A stretch of 64,000 nucleotides of DNA, taken from NCBI GenBank assembly GCA_023428785.1, contig JAEYWU010000130.1, positions 1-64,000 of the forward strand, in the 5' to 3' direction. Below, piece after piece: positions 1-8,750 of this stretch; the first letter of the stretch is position 1, and each line of letters begins with the position of its first letter. The stretch comes from Pseudomonadota bacterium. Its GTDB lineage: Bacteria; Pseudomonadota; Alphaproteobacteria; Caulobacterales; Caulobacteraceae. Made by a program: the position numbers and the translations under genes. A model generated the notes under the pieces. It searched no databases. It saw nothing but the letters and a program-made list of their open reading frames with translations, and had not been told where the DNA came from.

Positions 1-158
1 AACCACCCGCCGTAACCGGGGGGCCCCCGCCTTTGGGGCGGGCCGCGGAAGCCATCTCTATACCCCATTCCCCGCAAAAGGGAACGGAAACCACACGAAA
101 CCGATCGCTATCGGAGCTCGTCTCGCAAGCGTCGCGGCAGGCGTCTAGAATAGGCGGG

Positions 159-1610
159 ATGAAAACAGAGATTGATACCCCCCAAGAGGCCGTCGAGCGC
201 CTCATCGAACTTTACGACACTTCCATCGCCGCCCTGAAGGCAGACCTCGCGGCCTTCATTCACGACGGGACGCGACCCGATCCGACGGCGCGGGCCGAAG
301 GACGCTACGGCTATCCGGAGCTGCGCATCACCTGGGGCGGGGAAACCCGTCCGGCGACGACGGCCCGGGCCTATGGCCGGATCTCGCATCCGGGGACATA
401 TGCCTCGACGGTGACGCGGCCGGCGCTGTTCCGCGACTATCTGGTCGAGCAGCTGACCCATCTGAGCGAGGACTATGACGCCCGCTTCGAGGTCGTGCGG
501 TCGCGCCAGGAAATCCCCTACCCCTATGTGCTGGACGGGCTGGACCAGGCACCGGACCCCGGCGTGTCGGCGGCCCTGGCCCGATGGTTTCCGATTACCG
601 AACTGGCCTCGATCGGCGACGAGATCGCCGACGGCTATTCGCTGGGCCAGCAGCCGGAGCGGCCGCTCGGCCTCTTCGACGGCCTGAGGACGGACTATTC
701 GCTGGCGCGGCTGAGGCACTACACGGGCACGCCGGTGGAAGCGATCCAGTCGTGGATACTGTTCACCAACTATCACCGCTATGTCGACGAGTTCGTGCGC
801 TGGGCCTGCGCCCAGCTGGCCGATCCAACCAGTCCGTACGAGACCCTGGTCTGTGCAGGCGGGGTGACGATCACGCGCGACAATCCCGATCCGCAGCTGG
901 CCATCGCGGATTCGGCCTGGCGGCGGCATCAGATGCCGGCCTATCACCTGACGGCGCCGGGCTGGAACGGAGTGACCCTGGTCAACATCGGGGTCGGGCC
1001 GTCCAACGCCAAGAACATCTGCGACCACCTGGCGGTCACCCGTCCGCACGCCTGGCTGATGATCGGCCACTGCGGGGGCCTGCGCGACAGCCAGAAGATG
1101 GGCGATTACGTCCTGGCCCACGCCTATCTGCGCGACGACCACATCATGGACGCGGTCCTGCCGCCGGACATTCCGATCCCCTCGATCGCCGAGGTCCAGC
1201 GCGCGCTCTATGACGCCACCAAGGCCGTCTCGGGCATGCCGGGAGAAGAGGTGAAGATGCGCCTGCGCACCGGCACGGTGGTCACCACCGACGACCGGAA
1301 CTGGGAGCTGCACTATTCCCGGTCTGCCCTGCGGTTCAACCAGAGCCGGGCGGTGGCGGTGGACATGGAAAGCGCCACGATCGCGGCGCAGGGCTACCGG
1401 TTCCGGGTGCCCTACGGGACGCTGCTGTGCGTATCGGACAAGCCGCTCCACGGCGAGATCAAGCTGCCGGGTCAGGCCAACCGCTTCTACGAAGGGTCTA
1501 TCTCCGAGCACCTTCAGATCGGCATCGCGGCGGTGGACCTGCTGAGGGCCGAGGGCGCGGGCCTTCATTCCCGCAAGCTCAGGGCCTTCGACGAGCCGCC
1601 GTTCAGGTAA
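159..1610 (+). CDS. amn: AMP nucleosidase
   Basis: The enzyme hydrolyses AMP to adenine and ribose 5-phosphate in the cytoplasm, trimming the AMP pool. The product is 483 aa, the usual length of the Amn family. It has the family-specific N-terminal domain (about residues 1-170) followed by a nucleoside-phosphorylase-like catalytic domain: MIGHCGGL at 301-308, VDMESA at 401-406 and SDKPLHGE at 426-433. The frame is open further upstream to base 33, but that extension is low-complexity and unlike the family, so the ATG at 159 (start MKTEID) was chosen. It converges on etfA across a strong hairpin. The identification is confident. Confidence 0.93.
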   Translation: MKTEIDTPQEAVERLIELYDTSIAALKADLAAFIHDGTRPDPTARAEGRYGYPELRITWGGETRPATTARAYGRISHPGTYASTVTRPALFRDYLVEQLTHLSEDYDARFEVVRSRQEIPYPYVLDGLDQAPDPGVSAALARWFPITELASIGDEIADGYSLGQQPERPLGLFDGLRTDYSLARLRHYTGTPVEAIQSWILFTNYHRYVDEFVRWACAQLADPTSPYETLVCAGGVTITRDNPDPQLAIADSAWRRHQMPAYHLTAPGWNGVTLVNIGVGPSNAKNICDHLAVTRPHAWLMIGHCGGLRDSQKMGDYVLAHAYLRDDHIMDAVLPPDIPIPSIAEVQRALYDATKAVSGMPGEEVKMRLRTGTVVTTDDRNWELHYSRSALRFNQSRAVAVDMESATIAAQGYRFRVPYGTLLCVSDKPLHGEIKLPGQANRFYEGSISEHLQIGIAAVDLLRAEGAGLHSRKLRAFDEPPFR

Positions 1611-1644
1611 GAAAAAGGCCGGCCGGGTCGCCCCGGCCGGCCTT
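1611..1644 (-). terminator. Rho-independent terminator for etfBA (probably bidirectional)
   Basis: An 11-bp perfect GC stem (1617-1627 with 1632-1642) has a 4-base loop and is extended by AA/TT. Read on the minus strand it is followed by a TTTTTC tract (1615-1611), so it best serves etfA. The plus-strand side has only two T residues, giving weak termination for amn. Confidence 0.85.
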
Positions 1645-1667
1645 GATCGTTCTGGGAAGCGCGACGG

Positions 1668-2597
1668 CTAGTCGAGCGCCTTCATCAGCTCCGGCACGGC
1701 GGTCTTGTAGTCGGTGACCCAGCCGTAGTCGGCGACCTGGAAGATCGGGGCGTCGGCGTCCTTGTTGATGGCGACGATCACCTTTGAGTCCTTCATGCCG
1801 GCGAGGTGCTGGATGGCGCCCGAGATGCCGATGGCGATGTAGAGTTGCGGAGCGACGACCTTGCCGGTCTGACCGACCTGATAGTCGTTCGGCGCATAGC
1901 CGGCGTCGACGGCCGCGCGCGAGGCGCCGACGGCGGCGCCCAGCTTGTCGGCCAGCGGGTCCATGACGGCGTGGAACTCTTCGGCGGAGCCGAGAGCCCG
2001 GCCGCCCGAGACGACGATCTTGGCCGCGCCCAGTTCCGGGCGGTCGGACTTGACCATTTCTTCGGAGACGAAGTCGGACTTCGGCGCATCGGCGCCCGAG
2101 ACGGTCTCGACCGAGGCCGAGCCGCCGTCAGCAGCGGCCGCAAACGCGGTCGGGCGAACGGTGATGACCTTCTTGGCGTCGGACGACTGGACGGTTTCCA
2201 GCGCGTTGCCGGCGTAGATCGGGCGCACGAAGGTGTCGGCCGAGACGACCTCGATGATGTCCGAGATCTGGGCGACGTCCAGCTTGGCGGCGATGCGCGG
2301 CGAGAAGTTCTTGCCGTCGGTGGTGGCCGGCGAAAGGATGGCGTCATAGCCACCCGCCAGCGGCAGGACGGTGGCCTCGACGGCCTCGGCCAGGGTCTTG
2401 CCCAGCTCTGCGGACTCGGCCAGCAGGACTTTGCGGACGCCCGAGATCTTCGCGGCCGAGTCAGCAGCGGCCTTGGCGCCTTGACCCACGACTAGGATGT
2501 CGACGTCGCCACCCAGTTGCGAGGCGGCAGTCACGGTCTTGGCGGTGGTTTCGCGAACGGCGGAACCGTCGTGATCGGCAATGACGAGAACGGCCAT
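1668..2597 (-). CDS. etfA: Electron transfer flavoprotein, alpha subunit
   Basis: This is the FAD-binding subunit of the soluble ETF heterodimer, which passes electrons from acyl-CoA dehydrogenases to ETF:quinone oxidoreductase. It is 309 aa, typical for the family. The C-terminal FAD domain carries [10 protein letters not shown], the QVGQTGK loop and the alpha-subunit signature [15 protein letters not shown]. The start codon shares one base with the etfB stop (TAATG), so the two subunits are translationally coupled. No ETF dehydrogenase is visible in the window. Confidence 0.96.
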   Translation of the reverse strand: MAVLVIADHDGSAVRETTAKTVTAASQLGGDVDILVVGQGAKAAADSAAKISGVRKVLLAESAELGKTLAEAVEATVLPLAGGYDAILSPATTDGKNFSPRIAAKLDVAQISDIIEVVSADTFVRPIYAGNALETVQSSDAKKVITVRPTAFAAAADGGSASVETVSGADAPKSDFVSEEMVKSDRPELGAAKIVVSGGRALGSAEEFHAVMDPLADKLGAAVGASRAAVDAGYAPNDYQVGQTGKVVAPQLYIAIGISGAIQHLAGMKDSKVIVAINKDADAPIFQVADYGWVTDYKTAVPELMKALD

Positions 2598-3358
2598 TAC
2601 AGGACCCCCTTGGACTTCAGCTTGGAGACCAGCTCGGCGGCGTCGGCGACCTTTTCGCCGGCGGAGCGCTTGGGCGGCTCGGCGACCTTGAGCACCTTGA
2701 GGCGCGGATTGGCGTCCACGCCGTAGTCGGAGACGGCCTTGGTGGCGATCTCCTTCTTCTTGGCCTTCATGATGTTCGGGAGCGACGCATAGCGCGGCGT
2801 GTTCAGGCGCAGGTCGGTGGTGATGACGCCCGGCAGCTGGATGGCCAGGGTCTGCAGACCGCCGTCGACCTCGCGGGTCACGGTCGCCTTTCCGCCGCCG
2901 ATCTCGACCTTGCCGGCGAAGGTGGCCTGGGGCCAGTCGAGCAGGGCGGCCAGCATCTGGCCGACGGCGTTGTTGTCACCGTCGATGGCCTGCTTGCCCA
3001 TCAGGACCAGGTCGGGCTTTTCCTCGTCAACCACGGCCTTGAGGACCTTGGCGACGGCCAGGGGCTCCAGGTCGGTGTCGGACTGGACCAGGATGCCGCG
3101 GTCGGCGCCGATGGCCAGGGCCGTACGGATGGTTTCGGAGGCCTGGGCCGGACCGATGGACACCACGACGATCTCGTCGGCGGTGTTGGCCGTATAGCCC
3201 TTGCCTTCCTTCATGCGCACCGCCTCTTCGACGGCGATTTCGCAGAAGGGGTTCATGCTCATCTTGACGTTGGCCAGATCGACTCCGGTTCCGTCAGCCT
3301 TCACCCGGGCCTTGACGTTGGAATCGATGACCCGCTTGACCGGGACCAGTACCTTCAT
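2597..3358 (-). CDS. etfB: Electron transfer flavoprotein, beta subunit
   Basis: This is the AMP-binding partner of EtfA. It is 253 aa, starting at [10 protein letters not shown], which is the conserved N-terminus. The frame stays open 46 codons further upstream, but that stretch is unlike the family and crosses the promoter, so it was excluded. The beta-subunit signature [13 protein letters not shown] is present, followed by the nucleotide-binding region. It is the first gene of the etfBA operon. Confidence 0.96.
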   Translation of the reverse strand: MKVLVPVKRVIDSNVKARVKADGTGVDLANVKMSMNPFCEIAVEEAVRMKEGKGYTANTADEIVVVSIGPAQASETIRTALAIGADRGILVQSDTDLEPLAVAKVLKAVVDEEKPDLVLMGKQAIDGDNNAVGQMLAALLDWPQATFAGKVEIGGGKATVTREVDGGLQTLAIQLPGVITTDLRLNTPRYASLPNIMKAKKKEIATKAVSDYGVDANPRLKVLKVAEPPKRSAGEKVADAAELVSKLKSKGVL

Positions 3359-3396
3359 TCGCGTGCTCGCGTTCTGGGGAGATTTATGGGGGAGGC

Positions 3397-3423
3397 AATG
3401 CAGCGCCCATCCTCGCCTGTCAA
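3397..3423 (-). promoter_or_regulatory. Predicted housekeeping promoter for etfBA
   Basis: On the minus strand TTGACAG (3423-3417) is followed after 12 bases by GCTGCATT (3404-3397). This resembles the Caulobacter sigma-73 consensus (TTGACGS, 10-14 bases, GCTANAWC). It lies about 40 bases upstream of the etfB start. The call rests on pattern match only. Confidence 0.5.
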
Positions 3424-3482
3424 CGTAACGCAGGGTCATGCACAGCTTGCGGACGGCCGCGCACGGCGCCAAAGAGCCGGGC

Positions 3483-3758
3483 ATGCGCCTGACCATCGAC
3501 CGTATGAAGTGGATCTTCCTGGGGCTCTTCGCCGTGGGCTGTGTGGCGGTGTGGCTCTATCACCTCCTGTGGGTGTGGCCCGAGGACCGTTGCGAGGCCG
3601 CACGTCGCTGGTGGGACCCGGAGACGCGGATTTGCGCCCAGCCTATCTATATTCCCAACATCACCGGGCGCGCCGAAGGCGAAAGCCGCGAAGACGCTTC
3701 GCTGCGGGCGGCCGGGGAACAGGCTGCGGCTGATCGCCGCCGCGACGGCGCCTACTAG
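3483..3758 (+). CDS. Small single-pass membrane protein, unknown function
   Basis: The product is 91 aa from the ATG at 3483 ([10 protein letters not shown]). One hydrophobic helix lies at about residues 8-27. A Trp-rich segment with two cysteines ([20 protein letters not shown]) follows and is probably periplasmic, then a charged Ala/Arg-rich tail. I recognise no family. Its TAG stop interlocks with the stop of the convergent adenosyltransferase gene in a CTAG. The two cysteines could form a disulfide, which is inference. Confidence 0.65.
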   Translation: MRLTIDRMKWIFLGLFAVGCVAVWLYHLLWVWPEDRCEAARRWWDPETRICAQPIYIPNITGRAEGESREDASLRAAGEQAAADRRRDGAY

Positions 3759-4333
3759 GCCCGGGTCGCGCCGGGCTTCCAGAGAACATCGCCTCCGGCC
3801 GCCGCATTGGCGCGGCGCGAAGCCACGAACAGGTGATCGGAAAGCCGGTTCAGATACTGAAGGCTCTCGGGCGAGATCGCATGGGCGGAATCCGCCGCGA
3901 GGTCGACCAAGCGCCGCTCGGCCCGCCGACAGACGGTGCGCGCCAGGTGCAGATGCGCCGCCAGGGGCGAGCCGCCCGGCAGGACGAAGGACGTCAGGGC
4001 CTCAAGATCGGCGTTCATGGCGTCGATCTCGGATTCGAGCCGCGCGACCTGGTCGGCGGTGACGCGCAAAACCTCCCAGTCGGGTTTAGGCTCGGGCGGG
4101 GTGGCCAGATCGGCCCCGAGGTCGAACAGTTCATTCTGGATACGCGCCAGCATGGCGTCCATCTCGGGATCGCCCGCCGTATGCAGCCGGCACAGGCCGA
4201 TGCAGGCGTTGGTCTCATCGACCTCGCCGTAGGTAGAGACGCGCGGGCTGGATTTCGAGACGGGCGCGCCGGTGGCCAGCCGGGTCAGGCCCTGGTCGCC
4301 CGTGCGCGTGTAGATCTTGTTGAGGACCACCAT
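3755..4333 (-). CDS. pduO: Cob(I)yrinic acid a,c-diamide adenosyltransferase, PduO type
   Basis: The enzyme transfers the 5'-deoxyadenosyl group of ATP to cob(I)alamin to make the B12 coenzyme. It is 192 aa, the normal PduO-type length. The N-terminal ATP motif is TRTGDQG (9-15), then GEVDETNA, and the C-terminal helix signatures are RRAERRLVDLA and YLNRLSDHLFVASR. The frame is open far upstream, but the family start is MVVLNKIYTRTGD at 4333. That start shares one base with the stop of the preceding small membrane gene, so the two are one transcription unit. No other B12 genes are in the window. Confidence 0.93.
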   Translation of the reverse strand: MVVLNKIYTRTGDQGLTRLATGAPVSKSSPRVSTYGEVDETNACIGLCRLHTAGDPEMDAMLARIQNELFDLGADLATPPEPKPDWEVLRVTADQVARLESEIDAMNADLEALTSFVLPGGSPLAAHLHLARTVCRRAERRLVDLAADSAHAISPESLQYLNRLSDHLFVASRRANAAAGGDVLWKPGATRA

Positions 4334-4536
4334 CAGCCGGCCCGCGAGGCGATCCAGGCGCCCAGGGCCAGCAGGGCCAGGGCGACGGCCTGGAGCAGGA
4401 CGCGAAGCCGCATCAAGCGATTGGACCACGACCGGCCGAAGTCCCCGCCGCGGAACAGGGCGTACAATCCAAAGCCCAGGGTGATGGTGACGGCGGCGAT
4501 GGCCGCGAGGATCAGAATGTTGACGATGTCGCCCAT
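4333..4536 (-). CDS. Twin transmembrane (HIG1-like) small membrane protein
   Basis: The product is 67 aa from ATG 4536 (MGDIVNILIL); an ATG five codons upstream is possible. Two hydrophobic helices flank a short basic loop containing RGGDF and SNRLMRLRVL. That pattern matches the twin-TM/HIG1-domain proteins commonly found directly upstream of the PduO-type adenosyltransferase in Caulobacterales. HIG1 proteins elsewhere associate with respiratory complexes; the role here is unknown. Confidence 0.75.
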   Translation of the reverse strand: MGDIVNILILAAIAAVTITLGFGLYALFRGGDFGRSWSNRLMRLRVLLQAVALALLALGAWIASRAG

Positions 4537-4710
4537 CAGAAAATGTCCCATTGCGGAGCTTCGCCCCGCTCTTGCCGCATTCGCGCCGCGAAATGCGCAT
4601 TTCTCAATGCGATTTCGCCCGACAACGCTATCTTAGCCAGTTCGCGCGATAGCGCTTTCCCTCAAGCAAGACCAACAACACGAGAAGGCCCGCCGGAGCG
4701 GGACTTATAC

Positions 4711-5370
4711 ATGAACCATTCCGAAGTGCGCGGCCCGTTCGAGGCCGTCGAAGTCGCGCCCGTCAAGCTGAACCGCCGTCAGGAAGCCAAAGCCAAGACG
4801 CGCGTCAAAGTCATGCAGGCGGCCCGCGATCTGTTCGGCGAGCTGGGCTACGACGGCGCCACGATCCGCGACATCGCCAAGCGCGCCGGCATGTCGACCG
4901 GCGCCGTGTTTGCGAACTTCACCGACAAGACCGACCTGTTCGAGGCGATCTACACCGAAGACGCCGAGCTGCTGATGGACGTCATGCGTGACGCCGCCGG
5001 TTCGGACGCCTCGGTGGCCGTGGCCCAGCGTCTGTCGGCCCTGTTCGCCGCCGGCTACCGCCGCTCGTTCGACAACCTGCCGATGGTTCGCGCCGTCGTG
5101 GTCCGTTCGTGGCTGCAGGGCGACGACGCCGAAGGCCGCATGCGCGTCCAGGACCGCGGCCTGGCCAATCTGATCGCCGAAGTCCTGCGCGACGGCGTCA
5201 AGACCGGCGAACTGAAGTCCGACATCGACGCCCGTCTGGCCGCCGAGATGCTGCAGAGCGCCTATACCCGCAACTATCGCCACGCGATCTTCGACCAGGG
5301 CTCGCTGGAGCAGCTGTCCAAGCGCATCGACACCCAGGTCTCGATGCTGCTGAACGGCATGAAAGCCTAA
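4711..5370 (+). CDS. TetR/AcrR-family transcriptional regulator
   Basis: The product is 219 aa. The N-terminal TetR helix-turn-helix (about residues 27-72) reads ATIRDIAKRAGMSTGAVFANF, followed by an all-helical ligand/dimerisation domain. The ATG at 4711 was chosen because the family-like region begins just after it; the upstream extension overlaps the divergent promoter region. It is transcribed away from the twin-TM/pduO unit across a 174-base gap and ends at a good terminator. The ligand is unknown. Confidence 0.85.
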   Translation: MNHSEVRGPFEAVEVAPVKLNRRQEAKAKTRVKVMQAARDLFGELGYDGATIRDIAKRAGMSTGAVFANFTDKTDLFEAIYTEDAELLMDVMRDAAGSDASVAVAQRLSALFAAGYRRSFDNLPMVRAVVVRSWLQGDDAEGRMRVQDRGLANLIAEVLRDGVKTGELKSDIDARLAAEMLQSAYTRNYRHAIFDQGSLEQLSKRIDTQVSMLLNGMKA

Positions 5371-5382
5371 GGCATTCTGAGG

Positions 5383-5410
5383 AAGGGCGGCTTCGGCCGC
5401 CTTTCTTTTT
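5383..5410 (+). terminator. Rho-independent terminator after the tetR-type gene
   Basis: A GGCGGC/GCCGCC stem extended by AAG/TTT has a UUCG-type tetraloop (5392-5395) and is followed by CTTTTT. This is a classic strong intrinsic terminator. Confidence 0.9.
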
Positions 5411-5417
5411 GCGCTTA

Positions 5418-5443
5418 TTGACAGGGGGCTGTCGCCTTGACAG
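5418..5443. promoter_or_regulatory. Candidate MarR operator
   Basis: An inverted repeat GACAG-N4-CTGTC (5420-5433) is followed by another direct copy of TTGACAG at 5437-5443. It ends 9 bases before the MarR-type start codon. TTGACAG itself resembles a -35 element, so binding would block the promoter. Autoregulation is typical of the family but not shown here. Confidence 0.45.
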
Positions 5444-5452
5444 TCTCATGGC

Positions 5453-5908
5453 ATGAGCGGTCCCAATCCTACGCGCTTGCTGATCGAGAGCGGTCGGCTG
5501 GTAGATCGCCTGTCCCAGGCGACGGACGCCCTGATCAGCGACCTGGGCCTGACGGCGGCGCGCTGGCAGGTGCTGGGGGTAGTCGCCCAGGCCGCGACGC
5601 CGGCCACGGTCTCGCACATCGCCCGCATCATGGGGCTGGCGCGCCAGAGCGTGCAGCGGGTGGTCAATGACCTAATCCGCGAGGGCATGGTGAAGGCCCA
5701 GCGCAATCCGCACCATGCGCGCGCGCCGCTGATCGTGCTGACGGCGAAGGGGCAGGCGGCCTATGAGGCGGCGTCGCAGCGCCGAGACCCCTGGGCGCGG
5801 GGGCTGACCGCCGAGATCGACGAGACGGAACTGAAGACGGCGCTAAAGGTCATCAAGGCGCTGAACCGCGCCCTGGTCAGCTCCGCCAGCGAAGCGTCTC
5901 AGGCTTGA
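5453..5908 (+). CDS. MarR-family transcriptional regulator
   Basis: The product is 151 aa, a full-length winged-helix MarR protein. The recognition helix region is VSHIARIMGLARQSVQRVVNDL (about 54-75), and the wing follows with a basic NPHHARAPL segment. No Shine-Dalgarno is visible; the start lies just downstream of the repeated TTGACAG elements. Its 3' end overlaps the Rieske oxygenase gene on the other strand by 32 bases. The effector is unknown. Confidence 0.85.
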   Translation: MSGPNPTRLLIESGRLVDRLSQATDALISDLGLTAARWQVLGVVAQAATPATVSHIARIMGLARQSVQRVVNDLIREGMVKAQRNPHHARAPLIVLTAKGQAAYEAASQRRDPWARGLTAEIDETELKTALKVIKALNRALVSSASEASQA

Positions 5909-6971
5909 CCGGATTGACGAAGGACCGGTTCTCGGCCCGGCTCCGCAGCCATTCGCGCTTGAGCTGCTGATACCATTTGGCCTGCTTGTCGGCGTCGTCG
6001 ATCCAGATCAGGGCCGGGTCGTAGCGCAGGCCCTCGTTCTGCAGGTTCACCATGTCGCCGTCCTGTTTCAGGAAGGCCTTTGATCCCGCGCGCAGGAACG
6101 GCTTCACCAGATTGAACACCCAGTGATCGGACCAGAAGATCTGGGTGATGCGGGTCTTCTTTTCGGTGATCGGGGTCAGGCAGGTCAGGGCCAGGACCTG
6201 CTTTTCGCCGACCTGGATATGCTCCCAGCGGAAGCCCGGCAGGCGAAAGGTGATTTCGGTCGCGGGCGCGCCGCCTAGGATCTTGTAGGCGCGGCTGTTG
6301 GATGAGGGGGCGTGGCGGACCATGGCCCAGCCGAACTCGCGCGGTTCGAAGGCCTTGGCCTTCTCGTGCATCGAATGCTCGGTGCGCCACCACCACTGCT
6401 TGTGGACATAGGGACCGTGGGCCGGGTCCATCAGGCCGACGACCGCATGGTCCATGTGGGCGTCGAAATCCATTCGCTCGACCAGCTTGGGGCCGCCCCC
6501 GACGACGCCGGGGAAGACCGGCGGCTCATGGTCGGGCTCTGCCGGGAGGCGCGGGTCGGACGTGATCCAGACGAAGACCAGCCCCTGGTTCTCGCGCACC
6601 GGATAGGAGCGGACCTTGATCCGGTCGACCTCGAAGGCCTGATCCTCGACCAGCGACGGAATGGAGGCGCAGACGCCGTCCGGCCTGAAGCGCCAGCCGT
6701 GATAGGGGCATTCGACGGTCTCGCCCTCGCCCGCCTCATCGGCGATGCGGCCGGCTGACAGAGGCGCGGCGCGGTGAGGACAGATGTCGCGCATGGCGAA
6801 GACCTGGCCGGCCTTCGTACGGCCGATCAGGACCGGCTCGGCCAGGATCTCGTACCGCTTGAGCGAGCCGGCGGCGACTTCCGAAGACAGGGCGGCGAAC
6901 CACCAGCAGTCCTTGAGCAGCCCCTGTCCGAAGGGGAGGGTCTTTGCGGGAGCGGTCGCGCCTTCAGCCAT
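5877..6971 (-). CDS. Rieske [2Fe-2S] aromatic-ring-hydroxylating oxygenase, alpha-subunit type
   Basis: The product is 364 aa from ATG 6971, chosen over 6983 because GGGA lies at a normal distance upstream. The Rieske cluster ligands are CPH (C64, H66) and CPYH (C88, H91). A mononuclear-iron region around DAHMDHAVVGLMDPAHGPYVH supplies candidate His/Asp ligands. The layout resembles single-component oxygenases of the vanillate-demethylase/PaO-like group that use separate reductases; none is nearby. The substrate cannot be told. It is convergent with, and possibly controlled by, the MarR gene. Confidence 0.85.
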   Translation of the reverse strand: MAEGATAPAKTLPFGQGLLKDCWWFAALSSEVAAGSLKRYEILAEPVLIGRTKAGQVFAMRDICPHRAAPLSAGRIADEAGEGETVECPYHGWRFRPDGVCASIPSLVEDQAFEVDRIKVRSYPVRENQGLVFVWITSDPRLPAEPDHEPPVFPGVVGGGPKLVERMDFDAHMDHAVVGLMDPAHGPYVHKQWWWRTEHSMHEKAKAFEPREFGWAMVRHAPSSNSRAYKILGGAPATEITFRLPGFRWEHIQVGEKQVLALTCLTPITEKKTRITQIFWSDHWVFNLVKPFLRAGSKAFLKQDGDMVNLQNEGLRYDPALIWIDDADKQAKWYQQLKREWLRSRAENRSFVNPVKPETLRWRS

Positions 6972-7004
6972 GGCGGTTCCCATATAGCGGGGCGGCGGTC
7001 TCGC

Positions 7005-7637
7005 CTATCCCTTCAGACCCTCGCGGGCCTTGGAGAAATACTGCCAGCCGGTCCACAGGGTGACGAGCGCCGCCAGCCAGACCAGGATGTTGGCGAAGTT
7101 GACGAAGCTGGGCATCCAGGGCGCCTCGATGAAGGTCTCGCCGCCGGCCAGGATCATCAGCTGGGCGCCGATGGCGACCATCTGAAGCGTGGTCTTCCAT
7201 TTGGCCAGGGTCGTGACCTTGAGCTGTATACGGCCGGCCGTGGTCTCGCGCAGAGCCGAGACCGCGAATTCGCGGAACAGGATGATGCCGAACGGGATGA
7301 CCACCTCGGCGCCGGTACCCGAGGCCAGGAGCCCCACGATGGCGCCCGCCACCAGGATCTTGTCGGCGATCGGATCCAGGATCGCGCCCCAGTGGCTCTC
7401 GGCGTGCCAGCGCCGAGCCAGAAAGCCGTCGAACCAGTCCGTGATCGCCGCCAGCACGAAGAAGACGAACGCGGCCTTGTAGAGGGCGAACTGGTCCTCG
7501 GGGCTCAGATAGGCCGACAGCACCGGCACCCCGCCCATCGCCCCGGCCAGCAGCAGGAACATGATCACCCCGGCCACCAGCCGCATGCCGGTCAGGAGGT
7601 TGGGGATCGGATTGGGTTTGTGCGCGGTGTCGGTCAT
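7005..7637 (-). CDS. pgsA: CDP-diacylglycerol--glycerol-3-phosphate 3-phosphatidyltransferase
   Basis: This enzyme makes phosphatidylglycerol phosphate, the committed step to phosphatidylglycerol and cardiolipin, in the inner membrane. It is 210 aa from ATG 7637. The CDP-alcohol phosphotransferase signature is complete and correctly spaced: D70-G71, A74-R75, G84, D88, D92. Several hydrophobic helices surround it. An ATG 12 codons upstream is possible but that stretch is not family-like. It lies 33 bases upstream of the Rieske gene on the same strand. Confidence 0.92.
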   Translation of the reverse strand: MTDTAHKPNPIPNLLTGMRLVAGVIMFLLLAGAMGGVPVLSAYLSPEDQFALYKAAFVFFVLAAITDWFDGFLARRWHAESHWGAILDPIADKILVAGAIVGLLASGTGAEVVIPFGIILFREFAVSALRETTAGRIQLKVTTLAKWKTTLQMVAIGAQLMILAGGETFIEAPWMPSFVNFANILVWLAALVTLWTGWQYFSKAREGLKG

Positions 7638-7730
7638 GGGCGCGACCCTATTGCGCGCCGCGACGTTCGTCACGCCCGTTGGCGAGGCCCCGGGGCTCGG
7701 CTAGAGCAAGAGCCCCATCCGGAGACGATC

Positions 7731-8750
7731 ATGAAACGCCTCGCCCTGGCCCTGACGGCCGCCTCGCTCCTGGCCCTGCCGGCCGCCGACGCCGTCGCCT
7801 GGGGTTCGACCGGCCACCGGATGGTGGGCGTGGCCGCGATCCGGAGCCTGCCTGACGAGCTGCCGGCCTTCCTGCGCACGGCGGCCGCGGCGGCCGAGGT
7901 GGGCGAACTGTCGCGCGAGCCCGACCGCTGGAAGGGCGGGGGCCGGACCCACGACCGCGACCGGGATACGGCCCATTTCGTGGACCTGGACGACGAAGGC
8001 CGCGTGATGTCGGCGGCGGGGCCGCATATCACCGCCCTGCCTGAGCTGCGCTCGGAATACGAGCGGATGCTGACCGAGGCGGGCCTCGACGTCGATGACG
8101 CCGGGTATCTGCCCTATGCCCTGGTCGACGGCTATCAGCAGATCGTCCGGGACTTCGCCTACTGGCGCGTGCTGAACGCCATCGAGGCGCGCGAGAGCGA
8201 TCCGGCGCGGCGGGCCTGGTATCGCGAGGACCGCGAGCGGCGCGAGGCGCTGCTGCTGCGCGATATCGGGGTGCTGTCGCACTATGTGGGCGACGGGGCG
8301 CAGCCGCTTCACCTGACGATCCACTACAATGGCTGGGGCGATCATCCGAACCCCGAGGGCTTCACGACCTCGCGCCAGTTCCACGGCCAGGTCGACAGCT
8401 GGCCCTATGGCCGAATCAGTATGGCCTCGCTGGAGGCGGCCATGACCGAGGCCCGCGACTGCGCCTCGCCGTGCGATATCCGCGCCCGCGTGCCGGCCTA
8501 TATCCAGGAAGGCCTGACCCATGTGGTTCCGCTGTACCGGCTGCAGCAGGCCGGCGCCCTGTCCGAGGGTGAGGCAGGCCAAACCTTCATGACCGCGCGT
8601 CTGGCGGCCGGCGCTTCCGAGCTGCGCGACCTGATAACGGCTGCGTGGCGTGATTCGGCCAACGCGCGGGTCGGCTGGCCCGCCTTCGAGGTCTCCGCCG
8701 TCGAGGCCGGGACGGTCGATCCGTGGGATTCCCTGTTCGGGACCGACTGA
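7731..8750 (+). CDS. Secreted S1/P1-type nuclease
   Basis: The product is 339 aa. A signal peptide is predicted with cleavage after AVA, leaving mature residue W24. In S1/P1 nucleases the N-terminal Trp is a zinc ligand, so this is strong support. Further conserved ligands are GH (28-29), the FVDLDD segment and the HYVGDGAQPLH and HGQVDSW regions. The expected activity is single-strand DNA/RNA cleavage with 3'-nucleotidase activity in the periplasm or outside, for nutrient scavenging. Its stop overlaps the Nudix start (TGATG). Confidence 0.9.
   Translation: MKRLALALTAASLLALPAADAVAWGSTGHRMVGVAAIRSLPDELPAFLRTAAAAAEVGELSREPDRWKGGGRTHDRDRDTAHFVDLDDEGRVMSAAGPHITALPELRSEYERMLTEAGLDVDDAGYLPYALVDGYQQIVRDFAYWRVLNAIEARESDPARRAWYREDRERREALLLRDIGVLSHYVGDGAQPLHLTIHYNGWGDHPNPEGFTTSRQFHGQVDSWPYGRISMASLEAAMTEARDCASPCDIRARVPAYIQEGLTHVVPLYRLQQAGALSEGEAGQTFMTARLAAGASELRDLITAAWRDSANARVGWPAFEVSAVEAGTVDPWDSLFGTD

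Noticed and set aside
108..1568. Long open frame (486 codons) antisense to AMP nucleosidase
   Set aside because: High-GC antisense shadow; Arg/Gly/Val-biased composition, no domain, and the sense frame is a clear enzyme.
6774..8750. 658-codon frame spanning pgsA antisense and the S1/P1 nuclease
   Set aside because: Only the last 339 codons encode a protein with family motifs and a signal peptide; the front part is the antisense of other genes.
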